Part shown: in pieces, positions 58,015-64,000 of the stretch
Numbering within the stretch: the first letter of the stretch is position 1
Layout of the letters: the number at the start of each line of letters is the position of its first letter
The notes under the pieces: generated by a model
Database searches by the model: none
What the model was told of the DNA's origin: nothing
Seen by the model: only the letters and a program-made list of their open reading frames with translations
Assembly: GCA_019137255.1 (NCBI GenBank)
Contig: WPDH01000280.1
Span: 248,001 to 312,000 of the forward strand
Length of the DNA stretch: 64,000 bases
Direction: 5' to 3'
Source: Corinectria fuckeliana
Lineage: Eukaryota; Ascomycota; Sordariomycetes; Hypocreales; Nectriaceae
Program-made: the position numbers and the translations under genes

Positions 58015-60093
58015 GGCTAGGGAAGAGTTGATAAGATGATGCTCTTTATTATGCAATTCGAGGAGTGGTGATATTTTTCCTGTGATGCTGGGCTACGCTG
58101 GCCTGTTATCTGCACATACGGACGTTCACATCAAACAAGATAGTCTACATGTAAGACGAGGCATCGCGATTAGCCTCGTCGTGCATTTCGCTGGTCGAGC
58201 GTCAAGTCGCAAGCTTCAAAGCTGTGCTCACACACCAACTAATCGTCCAGTAGCGGCCTCCTGTATTGGCCGCGTCGCCATCTACAACATCATCTTTCCC
58301 ACGACAGCTCTTGGATGAGATTTCCAGGGCTGAGCAACCTGTTTTTATGGAGCAATGTGAGGCGAACCCTTACTCCGCCACTGAACTATGGTTTAGCTTC
58401 CGCGAAGGAAACGAGACTAATTTTTGGCGCTCTGAGAACCCGTCCTCGGGCCGTCAATTCCCGCCGTCATAGGGAAGATGAAGGCATCAGACTCCACTAA
58501 TACAGCAAGATCGGGGCCCGAGACGACACCGCCAAGGTCTTTATGCATCCCACGCCGGAAGCCCAGGCTTCGTCTTGTTCCTCACTTGTTGCCTACCTCA
58601 TTCATGCTTGTGGTTGCCTCTGGTCTTCAGTGTCTGTACCCCTAATGCGGGGGAATCGCCATTTGAGGCATGCTGCCATCTCGGAACTCTCGGATCCGAT
58701 CTATGGAGGAGGGGGGATATTGGAACACCGGGTGCCCTGGCAGTCAGTAGAGAGTCATGGAATGAGGCACAAATTGATGTCAGGCCGTGCTTGAGACTTG
58801 GTAACCGTAGCCAAGAACAGACCCGTAATGAGAGTAGCATTTCTAAGCGTTATATTGTGTTGGACGGAGATTTATTAAATTTGATCATAGTAAAACGCCG
58901 TAGAGTATTATTAGCCTCTTCAAGTAGCTCACCCGGAATACTGACAGCAACTAGAGTACCCTGATTACCATCCTCTACCATCCTTCGCTTTCTCTATCTA
59001 TCTTCCTTCCTAACTTGGTGCATCGCATCTTCTTTTGAGTTTCTGCATCCATTCCTTCAGGTTTCCACCACTCCTTCCATTCCTTCCATTCTTCCATGGC
59101 CATGGTGTGCGCCCTCTGACGTAGTGCTGCTAGGACAAATTTCGGCCTCTCTTGGGCGATCAGGATTTGACCAGGGATCGCCAGTTCCAGCGCGTAGTAA
59201 GCAAGCTAACTGGATCGCAAGAGACAGCTTCCTCTTATGGAAGCGAATTGGCTGATTCCTGATTATATACGGTTAACTAGATCCGCTTTATAAAAATAAA
59301 AAAAGCTTATGCCATGTAGGATTTTAGTCGAGGAGGAACCCTAGTCTAGAAGCTGGGGTCGAATCCTTGGCGTTGAATCTCTTGGACGATCTTCTTTACC
59401 GCTGAAACGCACTCGATGTGGGAATTTGAGGCGCATTCAACTTGGGACGAATCCTCATGTTTGCGGCTGAGGCGCACTCAGATCCACAAGCGGGAAATCC
59501 CCAGATAGATAGTCGGAGGGTTCGTGGACGGGCACTATTCACGCTCGCGATAGCTGGATAGTCGAGAGAGCCTCCCTGCCTAAACATCTATTGCGACCTT
59601 TTCTTCGTTACTTTAGGTTGAGCCCGTCCTAGGCAAGGGATATGAACACGCATCTCCACATTCAGCAATTCCTCATGAGAACGCCGTTTCCATGAAACAC
59701 AGCTGAGCCACCCTTGCACGGCACTAGAGCCAATCTATCCACTGCGGAGGATTCAAGTCGCAGGATTTCCGAATCCTTTGGCGCCTGTAGACGAGGCTGT
59801 GCACCGCATCCATAGCTTTCATGTTCGCTCAGCTGAGATGACGTAGAGGCCTTTGCGGCATCCTTTGATGTGACTTCTCATTTACTCACCCAGGTTCAAG
59901 ACAGTTTAGATGGATAGCTATACAATAGAAGCATTGTTTAAAAGAACTCGACTTCGCCCAGATATTCATCAATAACCAGCCCATCACTCCAACACTCTTC
60001 ATCTCATCTCAACTCACCCAGCCCATCCCAGCCCATCCTGTCTCATCCCGTCTCATCCCAACCCCAGTTACCAATACTCATCCCACCGCCATC
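58015..60093. other. Intergenic, with pyrimidine-rich leader at its right end
   Basis: About 2.1 kb without a recognised gene. At 60003-60062, just before the next start codon, imperfect repeats of CCCATCC and TCTCATCCC make a C/T-rich leader, common upstream of highly expressed fungal genes. Confidence 0.45.
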
Positions 60094-61110
60094 ATGCGTT
60101 CCAACTTGGTCACCGCGCTCGCATACTCATCTCTAGTGGCAGCAATGCCCGCCTCCAAGCGAGAGCCTATGGACGAGCGTGCTGTCCGCCAGATCCTCAA
60201 CGACCTCGAGGCCCGCGGCCAGACTGTCGAATCGCTCATCAGCAAGCGTGAACCAGCCAAGGTTTACAGAGATCAGGTTCCCGATTGCTCCAGCGAAGAC
60301 CCCAGCTTCATGATCCCCAAGCAGACGGGCTACGGAGTTGACCAAGGAATCAAACTGCCCAGACAAGGCAACAACGATGCTTGCACTACTGGTAGCAACG
60401 GCGACCACTGCTGGACTGAATACTGGTTCGTCGAGTCTGCAGTAGAGTACTCGAGCTGGCAGAACTCTGGTGCTGCCATTGACTGCGCGTCAACATCGTC
60501 GTGCAACTCGAACGTCGCTCAGCTGAAGCAGAGCTGCACTTCCTACACTCACTCGTCGAGCAACGGTGTTGATTACAAGATCATCGACGCAACTCTTGAC
60601 TTGGCTATCCCCAACACAGAGAACAAAATCTCCCTTGGCAGCAGTGTCAACTACCAGCACACCGATGTGAATGGCAAATCTACTATGATCTGCACTACCG
60701 ATTCCGCCACCAAGTACGTCCTATCCAACCCATGGAAGATCTAGGGCTAACCTTTAATTTACAGCACTTGCGAATGGGACGACAAGGGCTGCCACCAAGT
60801 CTGGTTTGCTGACCGCACCAAGCGTATTTGGGGACACATGGACCGAGTCTGCGTTGGCACGACCAAGGCTGGTAAGTATTCCGGATATCCTCAAGTACTT
60901 ATAATTCTAACCGGTACCCCAGAGGTCCAGCAGCAGACCCTGAACGCCAACGGCCGCTACGTCCGTGGCCAGGCTGAGTTCAGCATCGCTATCCCCGTCA
61001 ACCACATCGTTGGCTGCAACGCCCTCTGCAGCGATCTGGTCTACAACGAGCCCATGCCTACTGACGGAGTCACCCGCACGCCCTTTGACATTGTTTGGAC
61101 TTCAGCTTAG
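60094..61110 (+). CDS. Secreted cysteine-containing protein of unknown function
   Basis: Three exons, 60094-60713, 60765-60871 and 60923-61110, give 304 residues. The N-terminus is a signal peptide (ALAYSSLVAAMPA) followed by a helical pro-region with two Lys-Arg sites (SKREP near residues 26 and 52), so Kex2-type processing is likely. The mature part has paired Cys in CSSEDPS, ACTTGSNGDHCWTEYW, DCASTSSCNSN, SCTSY, ICTTDS, TCEWDDKGCHQ, VCVG and GCNALCSD. No known catalytic motif is seen. Conserved-looking aromatic patches (CWTEYWFVESAVEYSSWQ) suggest a folded extracellular protein. It could be an effector or secreted lectin-like protein, but there is no direct evidence. The splice signals and total length agree. 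Confidence 0.82.
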
Positions 61111-62880
61111 ACTCGGTCGATCTATGAGTGAGATGGTCGACATTAGAGATGCAGGTTTTGCAGATGACTCTTGTTTCGCTTACACGGCATAGTTTTCGTT
61201 ATTGGGTGGTGTAGCGTTATTGGGTGGTGTTAGCTTGAGGCCAGATGCGAGAGGAGAATGATAAGGGCTGTTTTATATTCTTACATGTGTCAAATGTATA
61301 TAAGATTCTTAACTTCGTTACAGTTGCATTTCGCTCACAGTGTTTCCTCCCTGTATGTAAGAGGATGTTGATTGAAGCGGGAGCCTCCGACAAACGACCG
61401 CCAGTGTCAGTCAACCCTTTACTTCTTTAAGCCCGAACGCTTGTCTCCACAGTTGTGCAGTTCAACCGCAGTAATGAGCATGAATCTTCAAGGCATGCTA
61501 CAGAGCCCATGCATCAGCGGTCAAAGGCGCCTGCGTCAGGCGTCCCCACCGCCAGCGAAGCCGGAGCCTCCGGAATAGGTCAAGAACACCTCAAAAACGC
61601 CGCTTGATGGTGGCTTTTGGGTTGTGTCTCGGATGATTTTCTCTGACGAGCATATCCGGGACCGGCTTCTTGTTGAAATGCTCCCCGCAGAACCCCTCGG
61701 TCGTACCTTTAATGTGACCATTGATCTCATCGAATATAAGGTTAGGGTTAGGGTTAGAGTTCGAGTTGGACATGCTTTGAGTCTTATTAAGGCATGGGGC
61801 CAGGTCAATTCCACGACTGGTGCGTCGGATCTACAGTAGAATCCAATACGTTGGAACTCGCGTGGGAGTTGCGAAAACCGTCACTGACCTGATCAAGCAA
61901 CCTGTACATTTAGGCAGTGGGAGATGAAAGAAAAATTTAGAAACCCATTTTGTTCTTCAACAAAGAGTTCCGAGTGCGGCTTGCGCTGCAAGGCCTTACT
62001 GTACTAACTGGGTTATCAGTCTATCATAGCCTCTACGGCAAGTGAAGCCAGTTTCCTGCCTCATATACTAGGTGAACACTAGATATCTATTATGCAAATG
62101 CATGTGGCACCATTTCCGGTCCTGATGAGTAGCAAAGTGGCATAGTACAGTTGCGACTTTGACTATGGTGGTATTAGACAGGTACTAGTCGATAAAGACT
62201 TTCTGGCACGGAGTAGACAGATCCGCATTCTCTAGCTGCCTTTCAGCTTCAAGGCCTACCACCCGCTCTGTCGGGCGCATGTACTCACTTGTAAGTGCTT
62301 TGAGAGGGGAATGGCTTCGGAGGATGCTTTTGCTTTAACTTCGCCGCAATTTACGGCTCCAGCATTTTTCTTCATCGTCTTGACTTGTCTGCTATTTATG
62401 TCGGAACTTCTATCACACAAATTTACGCTAGAAGCCTTGATCTTTAGATGAAAAATATCATCATGAGCGCACTGCCATATTAATTTATGTTTTGCGTATT
62501 TAATCTTATTATTCCCTCTTATCTGTAGGGTAATGGCATGGGCATATTGCGCGCAGCGCTGTGCGTGCTAAGCAAAATATCCTTATAGGCGAGAGTCACC
62601 ATTAAATGTCGAGAAACAAAGCCCAAGCAGTCTACAAAAGTGGGGCGCTGTATAGGGGAGAATCGGCTCATATCTTTTATCAGTGACAGTCAGCTTCTTG
62701 ATGAGGCCTGACGTTGCGCCGTTTGTAAAAGGGCGGCTCACTAATGTAGCTTCTCATATAGAGAGAACCCGCTTACCTGTGAGCTGTACTTCTACAGGCA
62801 TATTTCATCGCCAATTCATCACAGCGAACTTCACGCGCAACAGCATCATAGACGCCCCGCCAAGGTCCGATTCGGGCTGA
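61111..62880. other. Gene-poor, A+T-rich stretch before the transposon relic
   Basis: No gene recognised. Around 61536-61814 several frames are open on both strands because of the telomere-like repeat. The stretch 62380-62680 is notably A+T-rich. Confidence 0.4.
61740..61757 (+). repeat. Short interstitial telomere-like repeat
   Basis: GGTTAGGGTTAGGGTTAG contains almost three tandem units of TTAGGG, the telomere repeat of filamentous ascomycetes. It is internal and short. It may mark an old break repair or subtelomeric exchange, or be chance. Confidence 0.7.
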
Positions 62881-62883
62881 TCC

Positions 62884-63900
62884 GTGGATTGCGACGAAGA
62901 CGAAAGAATCTCCATCATCCAGAAATGGATCGATCCCTATACTGAAGAGCCAATATTCACGCAAGCTGACCGCGGGACGCTTGAAGAACCCACAACAGAT
63001 CGCAGACCCAACGCGACAGCAACGTGGGCCAAGCGCTTCACGAAGCGATGGAAGCAGCATTTCAGCGGTAGGGAATCGGACCCGCAAGATCTCAAGCGCA
63101 AGCCACCACATGACCACGCCCACATCGACAATTTCATTCAGGGGTGAATGAAGCTCAATGAGGATCCTAAAGTAAGGCCTGGGACTGTCTGGAGCTTCGG
63201 TGAAACTCGTTTCGTTGTCGGGTATCTCGAACGCGGCAGGTTCTCTTGGACCTTTGACAAAGTTGATCCGCCAACCCCGACAGACACACAAAAGATACTC
63301 TCTGTGACCGTCGTGGACGCAGTATCTAGCATTGGTCGCGCCATCCCGCCGTTCTTTGTGATTCCTAGGCCTGAGGTGGGGATCGATATACTTTGCGACG
63401 GCATCGACGGAAATACCATGCTCTCAGTGAGTCGTGATGGCTGCATCAATGAAATCATTGCCATGAACTGGATAGAACATTTCGAAGAATCCACCAGGCC
63501 GCCGGATCCGAAAGACAAACGCGCGCTTCTTATGGATGGCTACGAGGGCCCTTTTACAACCGCAATTTTCTATTTCTGCAGTCATCATAACATCGAGCTG
63601 ATCCTGTTTCCTCTAAACCCGACTCAGTGTCTTCAACCGCTCGAGCTGGGGGTAATCAGGGCTTCCAAGGAATGGCACCAGCATGTCAAAATGAATCGGG
63701 GTGTTTTTGACGGCACCAAAAATTTTGACAGGGAAAAGTTCATGCTCCATGTCCAACAGACACGCAACGAGAGCTGCAAGCCCGCTGCTGTCACATTCAG
63801 TATCAATGCCAGCTTGGCACTTCGCATTCGCGTAGTGCGCATTGCATTTTGCTATGACTGGAAAATGCAATAGCTGCGATAAGGGGTGCCTGGGCGACTT
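62884..63900 (+). mobile_element. Degenerate pogo/Tc1-type DDE transposase relic
   Basis: Two contiguous frames in the same phase, 62884-63147 and 63148-63873, are separated by a TGA at 63145-63147. The first resembles the end of a CENP-B/HTH DNA-binding region (WAKRFTKRWKQHF). The second is a DDE endonuclease domain: GTVWSFGETRFVVGYLERG (normally ...DETG), ALLMDGYEGP with the second Asp, and LFPLNPTQCLQPLELGV (normally ...LQPLDVG). The first and third acidic positions look altered or shifted, so the enzyme is probably dead. Related sequence (IRGAWATCGLPPKKLL) continues past the last stop. The 5' part is missing or unrecognisable, and the element may continue beyond the window. Confidence 0.75.
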
Positions 63901-64000
63901 GTGGCTTGCCTCCAAAAAAGCTTTTATCCAGCTGTTCGCCTAGTCTTTGATTCATCGACATCCTTACTTATTGACCTATCGCCACCACTAATTGTTGATC

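Noticed and set aside
61536..61814. Frames with SNSNSNPNPNL-type or LTLTLTL-type products
   Set aside because: They are translations of the TTAGGG repeat, not evidence for a gene.
1..64000. CRISPR arrays, bacterial operons, riboswitches, rRNA
   Set aside because: The sequence is eukaryotic with spliceosomal introns. No such structures were seen. I could not confirm any tRNA by eye.

Overview
The window is nuclear DNA of a filamentous ascomycete, most likely a Sordariomycete. Genes carry short introns (about 45-80 nt) with GTRNGT donors and YAG acceptors. Protein families are typical of Pezizomycotina: NACHT-WD40 NLRs, HET-S, Zn2Cys6 regulators, FRE-type ferric reductase. Broken genes and transposons carry stop codons of the kind produced by repeat-induced point mutation (RIP). 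All exon models below were built by hand from splice signals and reading frame; for most genes the exon lengths sum to a multiple of three.

Left part (1-10 kb), a programmed-cell-death island. A NACHT-WD40 NLR (minus strand) is divergently paired, 193 bp apart, with an intact HET-S homologue (HeLo domain plus two HET-s-type amyloid repeats). The NLR N-terminus carries a matching amyloid-like motif, so this looks like an NLR/HET-S amyloid-signalling pair. The NLR beta-propeller is frameshifted half way. An SDR dehydrogenase and a broken HeLo-like/DUF7580 gene follow.

Middle-left (11-26.4 kb), a compact seven-gene metabolic cluster with no PKS, NRPS or terpene synthase: membrane P450, aldehyde dehydrogenase, zinc (aryl-)alcohol dehydrogenase, cytochrome b5-acyl-CoA dehydrogenase fusion, 4CL-like acyl-CoA ligase ending in the peroxisomal signal SRL, Zn2Cys6 regulator, and nitronate monooxygenase. 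In order these give hydroxylation, oxidation to aldehyde and acid, CoA activation and first beta-oxidation step, so the cluster reads as a catabolic pathway for an aromatic or aliphatic side chain. Related CGG...CCG quasi-palindromes lie upstream of the P450 and of the regulator, with weaker relatives in the two divergent promoters.

Centre (26.4-41.8 kb) is gene-poor: a phosphatidylserine-decarboxylase-family gene, a Mutator-like element with two in-frame amber codons, a small membrane protein, and a TPR-like protein.

Middle-right (42.6-49.7 kb): two MFS transporters with shared palindromes upstream, and an FRE-type ferric reductase.

Right part (49.7-64 kb) is gene-poor and rich in secreted-protein genes: an intronless secreted protein built of thirteen 46-residue six-cysteine repeats, a broken pepsin-like protease, a 304-residue secreted protein, a short interstitial telomere-like repeat, and a degenerate pogo/Tc1-type transposase at the edge.
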